Shown: one piece after another, positions 45,150 through 57,679 of the stretch | How the letters are laid out: each line of letters opens with the position of its first letter | Numbering within the stretch: the first letter of the stretch is position 1 | Assembly (NCBI GenBank): GCA_958299035.1 | Contig: CATQJL010000001.1 | Span: 29,677,521 to 29,741,520 of the forward strand | DNA length: 64,000 nt | DNA from: Cylicocyclus nassatus | Taxonomy: Eukaryota > Nematoda > Chromadorea > Rhabditida > Strongylidae | Direction of reading: 5' to 3' | Made by a program: the position numbers and the translations under genes | Notes under the pieces: model-generated | Database searches by the model: none | Seen by the model: the letters and a program-made list of their open reading frames with translations, nothing else | Told to the model about the DNA's origin: nothing

Positions 45150-45825
45150 TCAATGGCGCAGCGAAATGGCACTGGGCCACAGTATCTCTTCCTCTAAATT
45201 CTAGCTTTTAGCACTGTATTTCAATACATGGTGGTACGAATCTACATAAACGTATTTATTATAACACTATACAATGCAAAGAAACACTGACAAAAAGGAA
45301 TGTCACACGGGTTCACGAAAAATACATTTGACTACAAAGCTAACAACTTTTTATCTATATGGAAAGATCATTTGAAGCAGCAGGTCCACACATCGTCGTA
45401 CAAGCGTTCCGAAATGCGCCGGTGGGTCGCAAAATGTTTTAATTCTTGTGCTTTTATACGCACACGTAAGCAATAACAAGCTGCATTCGATGGCCTATAA
45501 ATGAAACAAACTACTACATTTTTATCTGACACCAGAACTTACATGCTATGCACAGAGTTGCGATAATGTTTGTTAGTAGAGCAATACCAGAAACATGTGC
45601 ATTACAGTAGACGTTTAGAATAGATGATTGTATTAGTCTCTGGGAAACCTCAACGCTAATTTTAAATGATGTTCAAAAAGAACTTACATCGGAGTGGGTC
45701 CAGCAGCCGTGACCACATCAGATTAGCAGGAATGCGGTAGAATATCAGATAGTCCGAACCGTAAATGTTGCCAGCATAGTAGCAAGTGACAGATGAAGGT
45801 ATCCAGATGAGTTTTCGAATACCCA
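45150..45825. other. Gene-free stretch
   Basis: Nothing recognised on either strand. Confidence 0.4.
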
Positions 45826-45829
45826 ACAG

Positions 45830-46098
45830 ATCAGAAATTCCAGAAGTCCAGAAGTCAGAAGAACCCAGATCAGAAGTACCACAAGTCAGAAAAGTCCAGA
45901 CATCCAAAAATGTGAATGATCAGAAATTCCAGAAGTCCAGAAGTCAGAAGAACCCAGATCAGAAGTACCACAAGTCAGAAAAGTCCAGACATCCAAAAAA
46001 TGTGAATGATCAGAAATTCCAGAAGTCCAGAAGTCAGAAGAACCCAGATCAGAAGTACCACAAGTCAGAAAAGTCCAGACATCCAAAAAATGTGAATA
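45830..46098 (+). repeat. Three near-identical 89-90 bp tandem units
   Basis: TCAGAAATTCCAGAAGTCCA starts units at 45831, 45920 and 46010. Units differ mainly by A-tract length, so they are young. Each unit itself contains AGTCCAGA/AGTCAGAA sub-repeats. Open frames through it are repeat products. Confidence 0.9.
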
Positions 46099-46338
46099 TG
46101 TAGAGGAACATCCGTTAGAAGCAATACTCAATTTCACGAATAACAACAGAGCAGTCAACCATTCGCTGCAGTTCCTTCAGAAAGACAAGAACGCAAACAC
46201 CATACATATTGCAGTTGTCTCCTGAAAAATAGTGAACATTCAATTTGTACTTCATTAGTTCGTACCCAAAAAAGGATGCGACACATAGACTTACCGTCAC
46301 AGCAAATAAGCATGAACTCACTGACGTTCGGCTTTTTG

Positions 46339-46405
46339 GCCATTCAAGTCAAAATAAGCTGTTCGCCATTCAAATCAAAATAAATTCGCCATTCAAGTTA
46401 AAGTA
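46339..46405 (+). repeat. Short tandem repeat, about 25 bp x3
   Basis: GCCATTCAAGTCAAAATAAG, then GCCATTCAAATCAAAATAA and GCCATTCAAGTTAAAGTAAG. Confidence 0.7.
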
Positions 46406-46674
46406 AGCAAGATTATAGAAAAAGGGATATGAACACCACTGAATTTGATCAAATCTGAAAAAGAGAGTGGAATGAACAGAATCATATTAATGGGCTACAT
46501 CAACTATCAATTTCGGACATAGAAAGTGATGCAACCCAAGTGGAAAACCCCAACAATAACAAAGGAAAACCAATACAGGAAAGTTTCCTGCTCAAAAGAC
46601 ACACGCGCCCAACGTTTGAAATTATTTTCTTACTGTACGCGCAATCTTGTGCGCTTTCCGAGCTTTTGCACAGT

Positions 46675-46806
46675 GGAACGGACGCCGGCCGGCGCAATTT
46701 ACTCGTCCGGTGGCCGGCCGGTATATGGCTCCGCCCTAAATAATGGAACGGCCGCCGGCCGGAAGGCCGTCGTCGGCCGGTCGCGGGCCGGTGCGAGTGT
46801 CTGAGC
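46675..46806 (-). repeat. GC-rich CCGGCCGG element, copy 2
   Basis: It contains GCCGGCCGG blocks and ends GGCCGGTGCGAGTGTCTGAG, the inverse of the start of the 44988-45145 element. The pair delimits a 1.8-kb inverted arrangement. Confidence 0.65.
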
Positions 46807-46851
46807 GCGACGAGAACTCGAGCAGCTGGAGCTGTGCCTCTCTGATCGGTT

Positions 46852-47469
46852 CTTTAACACATTCACGACAATACGACCCACCGGTGCGTCGTAAGATTCC
46901 TGAAGCTCTAGCTTTGCCAGTATACGATGGAATTCTACGGGGTTCTGGCAGATAATTGGGGACACCTTGGCGAAGCTCCAGCCAGAGTGGTTCGGGTTCG
47001 AAATACCGTAATGTTACGGTAGGTATACCGTAGATAGAGGTAAGGTACAGACTTTAGCTCAAGTTCTTCGCAGAGTAGTACTGTTTTTCGAAAATCAAGT
47101 TTGCATGCACGAGAAAAACAGGGAGGGCACGAGACCGATGTCAAAGTGGACACTATAATCGTGATCAGCACGTGAAATAACCGCAAAACACATTTCTTCA
47201 TAAAAATCCATGATATTGGGTTCGTATAGAATGACTACAGTAACCTTACCGTTTACTGCCAAAAACTGAAATAAATCATATTTTGGAATCAGCGTCTCCG
47301 ATAACCTTTGCTGGGAAATTCTCGAGGACATGTTTTTAATTTCTTCCAAAAGGACTACCATTCCGGACAATACGAGCCACGGGTGGGTCGTAAATTTGAC
47401 AAAGCGAGAAAGGCTCTGGTCCGAAACGGCAGCAATCGAAAAATCGGCCGTGTCGTGAACGTGTTAAAA
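46852..47469. mobile_element. Short inverted-repeat element (TTAACAC..GTGTTAA ends)
   Basis: The left end TTAACACATTCACGACA and right end TGTCGTGAACGTGTTAA are inverted repeats of about 17 bp. Subterminal ACAATACGACCCACCGG and ACAATACGAGCCACGGG occur on both sides in the same orientation. The same end occurs at 63930. No coding sequence. Confidence 0.65.
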
Positions 47470-47524
47470 ATCTGGGAGTCACAGCAACTTTCAATAGCGC
47501 CTTGATCTCTCGCAGGCGACTTAA

Positions 47525-47880
47525 AGGCAGCTTCCAGGCAGATCTGGACCTATGTGGCTTTTACGTGGAAAGTACTTTTGGGGCCCTAATTAAGGCACTG
47601 CCCAAGCGACAGCTCAGGAAGTGCTGTAATGGCTGAGATATTCCCCTCGAAACTGGCCACCGCGAACGTAATCGCATGGATTCATGGCAGTTTCGCGCCG
47701 GGATCCACGCTTTGCGCCATCAATCCATGCGAAACACGGTCGCGGGGTCCAGTTTCGAAGGGAATATCTCAGCCATTACAGCACTTCCTGAGCTGCCGCT
47801 TGGGCAGTGCCTTAGTTAGGGCCCCAAAAGTACTTTCCACGTAAAAGCCCCATAGGTCCAGATCTGCCTGGACGCTACCT
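47525..47880. mobile_element. TTAA-flanked foldback MITE, copy 2
   Basis: Same 356-bp foldback as 32356-32710, with TTAA at 47521-47524 and 47881-47884. The centre (GGATCC with GCGCGAAACTGCC / GGCAGTTTCGCGC) is in the opposite orientation relative to copy 1, as expected for a palindromic element. Confidence 0.85.
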
Positions 47881-47884
47881 TTAA

Positions 47885-48235
47885 GATAAAAAATGAGGAA
47901 TATGTATGGTAGGAGAGGGGTCGTTGGTCCGGGGGGCAGGATCGTACATATTACGTAGAACTTTATTGCCTGCGCCATGTTTCATACACCAGCACAAGCT
48001 AGCAGTTGTCGCGAGGGACTTTGAATGGTCAGTTTAGTTCAAGGACTTTTCCATTAACTTTTATCTCTTCAACTTTGCAGCCTACGTTCAAAAATGACAC
48101 CAAAAGTATGTGAAGACTTGAATGTGCTCAATGCACCTGGGGTTCTAACGCTTCTAATCTAAAATGGGTATTTTGAGTGGGTGACTGGATTTTTACATAC
48201 GATACCTAGATAAGCTCAAAGGAGTGGCTCGGCAG
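47885..48235. other. Gene-free stretch
   Basis: Nothing recognised. Confidence 0.4.
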
Positions 48236-48239
48236 AGCA

Positions 48240-48640
48240 GCGACTCTGTGGTATTGATCGTTCCTGGTCCCCTGTGACTGAGCTAGTCTGTACCTGTGCT
48301 TTGCAGCTTCTGAGAACATTATTAACCCGTTTTTTTAGACCTGAAAAATGCTGTTTGAATGAGAAACGAAAGCCCGTGGATCTCGGAGTCCAGGTGAGGC
48401 ACCCTACCCATCTCGGTGGCAACTGGATTATTGGCGCAAGTACAATAATTCTGCAAAAGTCCGGCTTCCGCTTTGCCCAAACAGCAGCTTCCACGTCCAG
48501 AAAAGCGAGTTATTATTATCTTCAAGAGCTGCAAGGCCACCTTCAGACTCAGCTCATCCAGAGAAATCAAGAACGATAAATACCTCAAAGTTCTCAACCT
48601 GCCGAGCCATTGCTTGAAGGCAGCGTTCGGGCAAGCAGGC
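48240..48640. repeat. Imperfect inverted repeat
   Basis: TGCAGCTTCTGAGAACATTATTAAC..AAATGCTGTTT at the left pairs with AAACAGCAGC..GTTATTATTATCTTC..GCTGCA at the right. Probably a decayed foldback element. Confidence 0.4.
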
Positions 48641-48644
48641 CACC

Positions 48645-50590
48645 TCTGGATTTTTTTCTTTGGCGTTACAGTAGCGTTAAACAAGACTTCTCCATAGAGT
48701 CCATGCAAGCGCATTATGTGTTACCCTGAGACACGTTACGCAGGCTGACTTCTGCGCTTTTTCTACATTGTTTCTTTCCATACAAGGTGCCTGGACTAGG
48801 ACTGGGATGACGTGATATGTTTGTTACTGTTGTGTTTCATGTATGACTAACACTTTTGTAAGAGCAACGCTTCGCCTTGGAAATCTATCTTAACCTCTAA
48901 ACTTACTGTATCCAGCGACTTATTTACTCAAGGCGTGACCGCGGCAGCAATCCGAGCCGAGAGGTGGCGCCGATGTTGGTTTTGCTTGTTTTGCTTGTCT
49001 CGATCCGGCAGCTCCCGAGGGGTGGCGCTTCCCTCACCTTTGGGCGGACGTCTGCCCCGTCGTCGTAGCCATCGTCACCAATCAAGGATATGGTATTTTG
49101 TATTTCTATACTGCAGCTTGTGTGATTCCAACAAGCTGCGTTTTATGTGGTGTTATGATAGCTGTACGTTCTGAGCCGCTTCTTCTGGGCCAACGCACTT
49201 CTTCTTGCGGTTTTTTGTCAGCGGCTGAGAATTATGGCGTGGACGCATGCCGATGTTTGTTTTGCTTGTTATCGATGGGCCCCAACTGAGTGAGGATGAG
49301 CTGCTCCGTCGAGTGTAGAGCAGGGTGCGCGCCGGTTGAATCCTGGCTTAAGTAGTGTAGTTCGGATTCATTCCGTTTTTCTATGCTGGTCTAAAGGCGA
49401 TCGTCACGTCGATATGTTAGCTTTGCATAGCGCAATTGCAAAATTTCGGACAGTCTCTTTGTTCACTCCTTGCATAGGAGAACCCTACTAATTGCAAGCG
49501 ATTCCTCTTCCCTCTTCCGAGGGTAACAAAGCGGACAAAGACGGCGGCGCTATATCAACAGGAGCGCTGGCATGTTGTGTACGCTTAACAGGCGCAGGGT
49601 GAGTCATAGCACGCATCACTTTTGAAACGGTTTCCGTTGCAGTATTTTTTTGCTAATCATTGCCATGCAATTGATGGTGCTCCCAACCTCTGTCTCCTTG
49701 GATCTCAACATTTTTTCATTATTCATCGCAGTATGTTAGATTTGGACCTTTGCCTTCACCGTCAAGAACCACAATTTTGCGCGCAAAACCGAGATTTTTC
49801 GGATGAAAAACATACTTTCGCGGCCTTTTTGGTAAATTCTCTTCGTTTCAGATCGTTGAGTTTTGCTTAAAATTGCATCTGTTGAATGCTATTGAAGTAT
49901 CTACTCCGTCCATCATTCGCAAAGGTTATATTAGAAATGCCGTTTTCGCTAATTTTGTATTCCCAGAACGCCAGATGAATTTTGGAAAGATGAATTTTGG
50001 ATAGTTTTTCTTTCTGCTTGCTTGAATCTTGCAATTTGCTGCTCGTTTTGGGGTCGATCTTTTGTTTTCTGCTAGTGAGCTAATCATCATGAACTTTCTG
50101 GGGACGCTTTTTTGATATCGTACATTCTTTGCCAATTTCGAGCACCGTAAAATCACATAAGATAATCTTCCCTTTGGTGTTAATCGTCTATGTATCTTTG
50201 TTCGAGCTGTTACTCAACCATGCCTTGGCATTTGTTCCAATTCCGATGAGTAATCTCACTATGACTCTCATGTTTTGTTTCACTTCTCGCGAGCATGCCA
50301 CTTGTTTGAACTCAGAGAAGCAAGCGCCTGCCGATAAGACATCTCGTCGTTTTCAAATAATTCCCTCATCCGATGACATTCTTTCGAATCATCATCGTTT
50401 ACCAATCTCTCCATTGATAGCTATGGCAAAACATAGCCGCTCCTCCTCATATCTCATACACAAATCACATTTTTGCGTTATTTTGCTTCTAAAATTTCAT
50501 ACTTATCTGGTCAGAGCAGCTAGCGTATACATACACGTAGGCTCCACCCTTACTCGTCTTGCTGTCACACACATCCTCCTGCTCTCTTTC
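48645..50590. other. Gene-free stretch with a dispersed repeat
   Basis: About 49040-49210 is similar in order to 54600-54760 (ATACTGCAGC, TGTGTGATT, GGTGTTATG, GCTGTAC, TCTGAGCCGCT, CTGGG). No gene was recognised; long AT-rich frames have no splice context. Confidence 0.4.
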
Positions 50591-50596
50591 ATATCG

Positions 50597-51159
50597 CGTT
50601 CGAACATGGACCCTCTACAAAATCTCGTGCCCAGTCTTGACACTCGCAGGCGATAGCCCGTGAAGGGCAGCGCTAGGCGTTGGAATTATCATCTTGAACC
50701 TCGTCAACGCGTTGGTCCCATCGAGCACAGAGCAGCAGTGACTGACGCAACCTACGGACGAGCAGTATTCGGTTGCGCTAACATGGATGATCTCGTGCTC
50801 TTCAGCCCGCAAGACGGTGAGATACAGTGTCTCCTCAACTCTAGTGAGGTCACCTTCACTTCCATTCGACGAGCAGCCGTGGCCTTGGATCTAAGTAGAT
50901 ATCCAATCGTTGCTATGCAAGCAGTTTTGGTACAAGGAAGACATGGCCGAGGCACCGATGCTGCGCTACTGACGCGAGCCTCTTTCCGTTGATCATTACA
51001 GCATCTATGGATGCCGCAATGGCAAGTTCGCCAAAACTATAATCGCCTTAACTCGGACATCGTTCCTGTGCCCTACCTCTCCGATTCAGCCGCTTCTCAC
51101 AACACTAGTCTAACCGCTGTCGCTTTGAACCGTTACTGATGAGTTTGGAGGCCGAGCAT
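50597..51159 (+). pseudogene. Coding remnant upstream of an LTR
   Basis: From an ATG at 50607 and again from about 50660 a coding-like frame runs (MDPLQNLVPSLDTRRR, stop, then RVGPIEHRAAVTD, FGCANMDDLVLFSPQDGEIQ, GRHGRGTDAALLTRASF). It stops at about 50992, but composition stays coding-like to about 51140. The family was not recognised. It ends at a purine-rich segment (GAGTTTGGAGG) just before the LTR-like repeat at 51160, so it is probably the 3' internal end of an LTR element. Confidence 0.4.
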
Positions 51160-51635
51160 TGTCATTGATAACGACTGCATATCAAATCAAAACACTGCCA
51201 AATACATAAAAATTGTACTATGATCAGTGTTAGTCATTTCAAATCAAGAAGTGCATGTTTGTTAGCTAGAAATCTTGGACTTCTTCACTCAAGTTCTTCA
51301 AGTGCATGTTTGTTTCTAATTTGAATAGATGCACTTGAATTCTCAAGCTCCGAAATAAAGGGCAACTGCGCTTAGCCTTAACTCCTTCATAACAACTTCT
51401 CTTTATCTGCGAGGCCGTATAAATAGCCCGGAGCTCCGCCCATAATTCATTTGAGCTTCTACTCTTCTCTGCTTCTATGCTTTGAGCTCTTACATTTTAC
51501 TCTTCATTTAACCTCATCCTGTTATCTCATTGTTAACCTCACATTTATCCCTTACTCAATCACTCACTTATTTGGTGCTTCAAACATACAATAATCTCAC
51601 TTACTCTGCGCATCTCACTTTATCTCATTTACAAC
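51160..51635 (+). repeat. LTR-like direct repeat A (truncated at its 3' end)
   Basis: It begins TGTCATTGATAA and aligns with 52723-53180 through GTACTATGATCA, AAGAAGTGCATGTTTG, TAGATGCACTTGA, AAATAGCCCGGAGCTCCGCC and CACTTATTTGGTGCTT. A TATAAATA box lies at 51418-51425. Similarity stops at about 51630. Confidence 0.75.
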
Positions 51636-52092
51636 GGCTGTTTTGCACTTTGCTTCTGACTCCCTTTCGTTACATGCGTCATGCGTGCACGTTGCAAAAG
51701 AAAGCCATAACAAGACCCACTAAGGGAGCGAGATAGGGAAAGCTATGTTGTATTCTGTTTTCTCTAGATTATCATGTATACAGTATCCATTTATAGCCAG
51801 AACGTGAGAGAGCGCTCCAGGAAAAAAAAACAACTGCAATTGTCCTGTCCTTAGTTTCACAAACAACCATAGCTCTCACAAAAAGCAATGTTCCAGATTT
51901 CAAGCAATGGCATTTGAAACGCATCACCGCCCTCTTACCTATCTTCAGCTGTGGATAGACTTATCCGCAACAGAAGTTAAAGATGAGTTGGAAACTTAAT
52001 GAAGAGCCTCAGGTTCCAGACTCACAAAACGACAGTTTATCCACCAGTTTGACTGCTTGGAACACTTGTAAGAGCATGAGCCCCTGCCACCC

Positions 52093-52690
52093 ATGAGGAG
52101 GTCCCACGAATATGCAAAACTCACAGACGCCAAGAGGCGGCAGGCAGGAACGGTCCAGCTGGCCATAAACCCATACATGCAGCAATTCTACGAAATGAAG
52201 GATCGTGCAGGGAAGATAGATATGAAAAGATGGCAAGCATGGCAGGATCGTCAATTGCCTGTCGATAAGATAAGACTCGAGAACCACATGGCCAACGCTG
52301 TTGAAGATGTTAAACTCCTGGACCGAACGCTCGCAAGAATCGTGAAGAAACGTAATGAACTCGAAGATATGATGTCTTCTGCGGAGAGGAGTTGCACGCC
52401 TACCGGCTCTTACAGATCGCAAGGAAACAGAAAACACGTCACACTTATGTCAAAATCCCAAGAGGTGATCCAATTGAAGAGCCTCGCTACCCTTGGAAGA
52501 ATGATGAACCGACACGAACCCGTGGGAGGAGGATGACGAAGAGGAAGAGGATAACGATGATGATAGAAGTCCGGTTTTTACCAGTGACTACATGAATTCT
52601 GACTCCGATAACATGCAGCAGGAACTGCAGGACAAGAAGGAAGGGAAAGAAAAAGGATCCATCCATTCCCATGACCATCAAATCAGATAA
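52093..52690 (+). pseudogene. Frameshifted internal ORF of the LTR-element relic
   Basis: Three frames carry successive parts of what looks like one protein. The first runs 52093 to about 52390 (INPYMQQFYEMKDRAGK, then a helical KKRNELEDMM). The second continues to about 52530 (HAYRLLQIARKQKTRHTYVK, PIEEPRYPWKNDEPT). The third is an acidic tail ending at 52690 (DDEEEEDNDDDRSP). It stops 33 bp before LTR copy B. The family was not recognised; its position just before the LTR resembles the extra 3' ORF of the big retroelement. Confidence 0.55.
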
Positions 52691-52722
52691 CACGGAGTAC
52701 TCGGATTAGCTTTGGGCCGGAA

Positions 52723-53294
52723 TGTCGTCGATAAACTATATATCAAATTAAGAAGTTGTTGTATTCATAAAAATCGTACTATGATCAATGATCAATGCTT
52801 AGTCATTTCACATTAAGAAGTGCATGTTTGGTGGCTAGAAATCTTGCACTTCTTTCACGCAACTTCTTCAAGCGCATGCTTGTTTCTAAATTGAATAGAT
52901 GCACTTGATTTCACAAGCTCCGATGAATAAAGGGCAACTTATGCTTAGCCTCAACTCCTTCATAACATCTTCTTCTCTTTGGAGGCGTAAAAATAGCCCG
53001 GAGCTCCGCCCCTAATTCATTTGAGCTTCTTACACTTTTACTGTTCATTTAACCTTTTTCTGTTATCTTATTGTTGTGCTCACATTTGTCCCCCATTTAA
53101 TCACTCACTTATTTGGTGCTTTATATATGTAATCTCATTTACTCTGGGCACCTCACACTATAGTACCCGTTTACAACTAGTCCATTAGTCGCAGTACTGT
53201 CATATTACCGTAATTACTCGTTGATTCTAAGATTTTTATATTTACTAATAAAGTTATTTACCCAAGTTTGAGGTTGGCTTTGGCTAAATCCGCA
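52723..53294 (+). repeat. LTR-like direct repeat B
   Basis: It begins TGTCGTCGATAA after a GGGCCGGAA purine segment, contains AAAAATAGCCCGGAGCTCC at the promoter position and AATAAA at 53247-53252, and ends CGCA. TGGCTGGTACC follows directly and could be a primer binding site, which would make this a 5' LTR for the sequence downstream. Confidence 0.7.
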
Positions 53295-53404
53295 TGGCTG
53301 GTACCTACCAAACAGCGAGCATCAACACTTAAGTCAATCGCAGTCAAGCAACCACACAGTCAAAAAGAAAAAGCCATTTCATTTTTTATATGCAGTGTGA
53401 CCAG

Positions 53405-53610
53405 ATGACAGAGGAGGACATCGACATATGCCGCGACTATCGCGACGGCCGCCGAGTGATCATTTGATACCTCCAGGATCCCAACCAAGTTTTACAAATG
53501 ACGCAGAACGAGGCGATAAAGAGGAATACATCCTTCGGAAAAGTTCGTCTCACGCAACTTGCAGGGGATGGTCAATCTTCTCTTTCGCTTACGCTCACCG
53601 AACCATTTTG
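53405..53610 (+). pseudogene. Decayed N-terminal Gag-like ORF after LTR copy B
   Basis: About 110 bp after the putative PBS an ATG opens MTEEDIDICRDYRDGRRVII, followed by TGA, then the same frame continues (YLQDPNQVLQMTQNEAIKRN, FGKVRLTQLAGDGQ) to a second stop. Position and composition fit a Gag N-terminus, but no motif proves it. Confidence 0.45.
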
Positions 53611-53614
53611 TTAG

Positions 53615-55830
53615 TTACCGCGGTTCGCTACTCAACACGACGTCACCAAGAGGAGTTTTTACCACGCACGTTCACCCATTTCGAATCCTTAGAGGCGGTG
53701 AAGCCTCTCAAATTCCAGAACCCGTCTTGTAGCCTTAGCTATCAGATTGCCATCCATTCGACATAATTACATTGGAGATCTCAATTAACTGAAGCTGCAT
53801 GTAAAGTGTTCCAGGACTGCGAACCCAACTATCTTTGGCGCCCGAAGCATCATGGACGTCCACACCAGGACCTCCTTTAACTACCCAACCGTGTTGCTTA
53901 CAAAGGTCGACTGATCAACGGGATTCGATGCCAAAACCGACAATTGCTACTCCCTGCCATGAACTCCCCTCATCCGCGCATTCCGTTCATCTTTCTTGAT
54001 CTGCAAATCCCTCTACAACGAAACGGGATGTTGGGAGATGTTCAATCACATCCGGTCGAGGCATAGATCGCTCGACAATCTGCGCTATCGCTTTCTGTCA
54101 CGAACGATATCGACCCTTGCGCGATACAGCTAAAGAAAAGAAATGAGAGCAGAGCTTTCGACAGTCGATTAGTTACGAGGACTTGAGAAGCAGGTCGTAC
54201 CACTGCTTCAAACGACGATCGAAGTCGACCCGGACGACTATCTGTACATGAACGTCGTGTCACGATTTTTATTCTATGTGATGCAGCGATGTTACGAAGA
54301 ATGCCTATTCAATAAAACCTCACATGGTCTCCTTTCAATCAATGCAATTGTTACCATGAGCTGGAGCAATATCTTTGAGTTATTATTTTTCCGATGCAAA
54401 GTAAATCCTAGTATTCTCCTCGATTCTTTTCGTAAGCCCGGGATGGATTGATTTGAAGAAAATGGGAGAGGTGTGGAAACGCTACGCGCTGGAATTCTAA
54501 CTTGACTCCTAAGCTTATCGTACCCAGCTCTGACTCAGCTATTTCAGGGTGTGGCCACGGCACAACTCCAAGCGAGATGTTCTTCGATCACCTCACCTCC
54601 AGGCGAATATTTGTCCCATCGTCGCCAATAAAGGACCATACGATAATCTTGCTCGCATTCCTATACTGCAGCCTGTGTGATTTCAATAAATGCGTTTCAT
54701 TGGTGTTATGGCAGCTGTACAGTCTGAGCCGCTCTTACTGGGTTAACGCTTACTACTTTGATGTCATTGATCGGAATGGCTTTAGCGTGTTGAATGAAAT
54801 GCAGTGAAGACCACCTCCAGATTGCTTGTAACGATCGAAAACGCGAAGATTTGCACCCTTATGAAGAATCCGAATGAGCCAAATGCCAATTGATCGAAAT
54901 AAGAAAGCATGGTATTGACTTAAATAGTACGAAGACTGCAGAGATGCTTGCTGGTCCCAATCAGAATCACCATGCATTGTCGGTGTACATGCTGTCAGTG
55001 GGCTGGCGGAGGACCTCCTCTAAAGCCTTTCTTCCGCTTCTTATGTCAAATCATGACAAGTGCTCATTTGATGGTTTGATTGGGGCCTGTTATCGTAGCG
55101 AAAAGTTCATTCATTCACTTTTGCCCGGACGCTGTCTTTAAAGGCGGTGAGGCAAACCTGGACATATACAGATCTCATGTAGAGTATTTTGAGACCTTGA
55201 CTGATGATGCCCAAGCCGCAACTTGGACGATGCACTTGCGTTTCAAATAATTGTCTCCAAACCAGGTCTAGAATCGTTTACGGACGACTTGTATCATTTT
55301 GATTTGGCTTTAGTCCACAATTTATCAGTTTCATGCATGGTTACAAACCACAACCCGTCAGGTTCACGTCAGGTGCGCGAAAGCATGCAAGCACAATTAA
55401 GTCGACCTTTAGTACGATACTGGGGTCCAATGTGAAGGTGAATCTCGGAGTCGAGTGAATCATCTGCGCCGCGCTTGATATTATCTTATGAGGGGACGAT
55501 ACTCAGTACTCGATACTCTTTAGAAGAAGTTATAAAAGATTTTCGCTTTAATGTTCGCCCAAAAGAAATATAGTCGAGTGTGCCTAACTTTCAAAAAGAA
55601 GCCCGATTGAGGCAATGCAAAGCTGATAAACACAGAAGGACTCCAACCTGAACCTGCTTTAGTTTGTGAGGCTATTGCACTAGCCATTACACCAGATCGT
55701 ACCGGCGGTTTGGCATTCCGACCATATTTGCTTTGGCGCAAAAATCCTTCATAACTTCTTTTAGAGAAACGGTTAGCAAGAACGGAAGTCAGGTCAGCTT
55801 CGGAATCAGCGCTCCAAGATGAGCCTAATG
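53615..55830. other. Mostly unrecognised; decayed repeats
   Basis: It holds the second copy of the 49040-49210 dispersed repeat (54600-54760). A weak similarity near 55130-55230 (TTTAAAGGCGGTGAGGCAAA) may be a badly decayed third TTAA MITE. No gene was seen. Confidence 0.35.
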
Positions 55831-55835
55831 GTATA

Positions 55836-56003
55836 CAGGGCTCCTATATTGCAGAGTCGTTTGCACCAGCGGTCGCGCGACCGCGTCGCGCCCGGGCATC
55901 AATGGCGCCGCCTCGATCGATGGCGCCGGCGCTGGCAAAATGCACGGGCGTGACGCGGTCGCGCGACCGCTGGTGCAAACGACTCTGCAATTTAGGAGCT
56001 CTG
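55836..56003. mobile_element. TA-flanked GC-rich foldback MITE
   Basis: A 168-bp element, TA at 55834-55835 and 56004-56005. The ends CAGGGCTCC / GGAGCTCTG pair weakly, but the arms TTGCAGAGTCGTTTGCACCA / TGGTGCAAACGACTCTGCAA pair perfectly. Each arm contains the self-palindrome GCGGTCGCGCGACCGC. Confidence 0.85.
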
Positions 56004-56005
56004 TA

Positions 56006-57425
56006 CATCTCATTTCAAAAGGCCACGAACACCGAGTATCGTTCCCTTGTTAGTTAAGCCTCCAACATTAGTTTTTACATAATGTCATCACATGCCCAGA
56101 CTTGCATAAGCTTTACTGCAAAGTCTTGAACTATTGCCGTTGACTGTGTTTCACTTTCGATGGTGCAAACTAATGGAACAACATCCTACCGCCTATATGT
56201 GACGGCCACTACTACATACGTTGTGTCTGAGACAGCTCACTTGATCATAGACCGACGGATTGAGTCACATAACAAGAAGAAATAGACAACACTTTTCGAA
56301 TGCTTTCATTGAAGATTCATGATAACAATCATTTACAACTTTATATCAAGCAGTATCAATGCGAAGCAGTGGGTATAGATACTCCTCTGTAACATGGTTT
56401 TGAGCTCGCCGTCTGCAGACCACTTTTCGTCGTTTTTGCGCTCTGCAGTATGGATTTTCGGATTTACGGTAGCGAATAGGCCCGGATAAGCGGGAAATCT
56501 TAGAATCGAGTTTTTGCCCGCACACTGCTAAGAACTCTTCTAAATGATTGCTTCTTTCAGCAGAGTTTTTTTGACATGTTGATTATAATCGATGTTGTAA
56601 AATCGCCCACTCTTCGTTTTCTTTGTTCTACGGGAGTTGAGCAAAGTTTACGACATTATTCTATATCTTGAATCGTTTCAGCTAAAGCATCAAACATCAT
56701 AAACAATCATCGCGAATCAAAACAACAATAAATTCTGTAAAAGGGAGATAAAGCGCAATCGAAATTCCAACAATTTGCGTTAGCTGAAAGTCAGAACTTA
56801 TGACTATTTTACGACGGTGTGCATTTAGTGCTCCCCCACCGCTTGAAAACAAGAGGATTGTTGAGTAGAGGCCGCCCCATAACTCCTAGAATATGCTACG
56901 TGTTTTTTTTTGTGGATAGGCAGCAATAGTCGACACGAAAAGCGAATTTTTGCGAACAGATTGACTCGAGTTTTGCAGCTTCTCCTATAACTTTTCTAAA
57001 ATGTATTCTTGTATGTAGCGCTCCCATTTTTTGCCTTATATACAGTCGATGTCAATTACGTACTCCCTTTCGCATGGGATGTACGCATGCGCAACGCAAA
57101 GGCCCTGCGCCCGGACCTTCAATCGATGAGGCCCGTTTGAATGCCTGAGCGTACGTGCGCGAACGTGGCGCGAAGCTCACTGCGCTTACGGAAAAGAGAG
57201 CTCGTGATTAACACGGACTTTAGATTGTATCGTGAGGCTGCCAAGTGCACAAAGTATTCAGTTTTTGATAGCAAAATAGAAAAAATCTCGGAAATATCTA
57301 GAAACAATTTAAAATCGGGTTTCGATTTCTAAGCAATTAGGAGGACGTTCAGAACTCGAATCAAGACGGAGTTGTAGGCAACATGTTGCTAGAGGTTGCC
57401 TTTTTAGGCTCAGAAGAAAAATGAA
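56006..57425. other. Gene-free stretch
   Basis: No supported exon. TATACAGTCGATGTCAATTA at 57040 resembles a Tc-type end (CAGT), but no partner was located. Confidence 0.35.
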
Positions 57426-57679
57426 TTTGACGACAAAGCAAGCGAAGTCAGGTAACATAGAGTCGCGTTTTGAGATGAGACATATTTGGGATCAACTTCG
57501 GACGCTGATTCCAAATATGCCGTCTTAGCTGCGGCACGTTATTCTGAAGCGCTTTTTCGATTTTTCCTGCGCAAAATATGCTTAATCTTTGACCTACTGG
57601 CATTACGGTATCACCATCTAAGTGCTGATGTACTGCGTTAGGTTTCTTGTCAATGGAAAATAAACTCAATATGATATTA

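Noticed and set aside
45786..46158. Repetitive open frames on both strands
   Set aside because: Translations of the 90-bp tandem repeat.
50129..50600. 175-codon frame with a hydrophobic start
   Set aside because: Composition is like the surrounding noncoding DNA, there is no splice support and no motif; only the part after 50597 looks coding.
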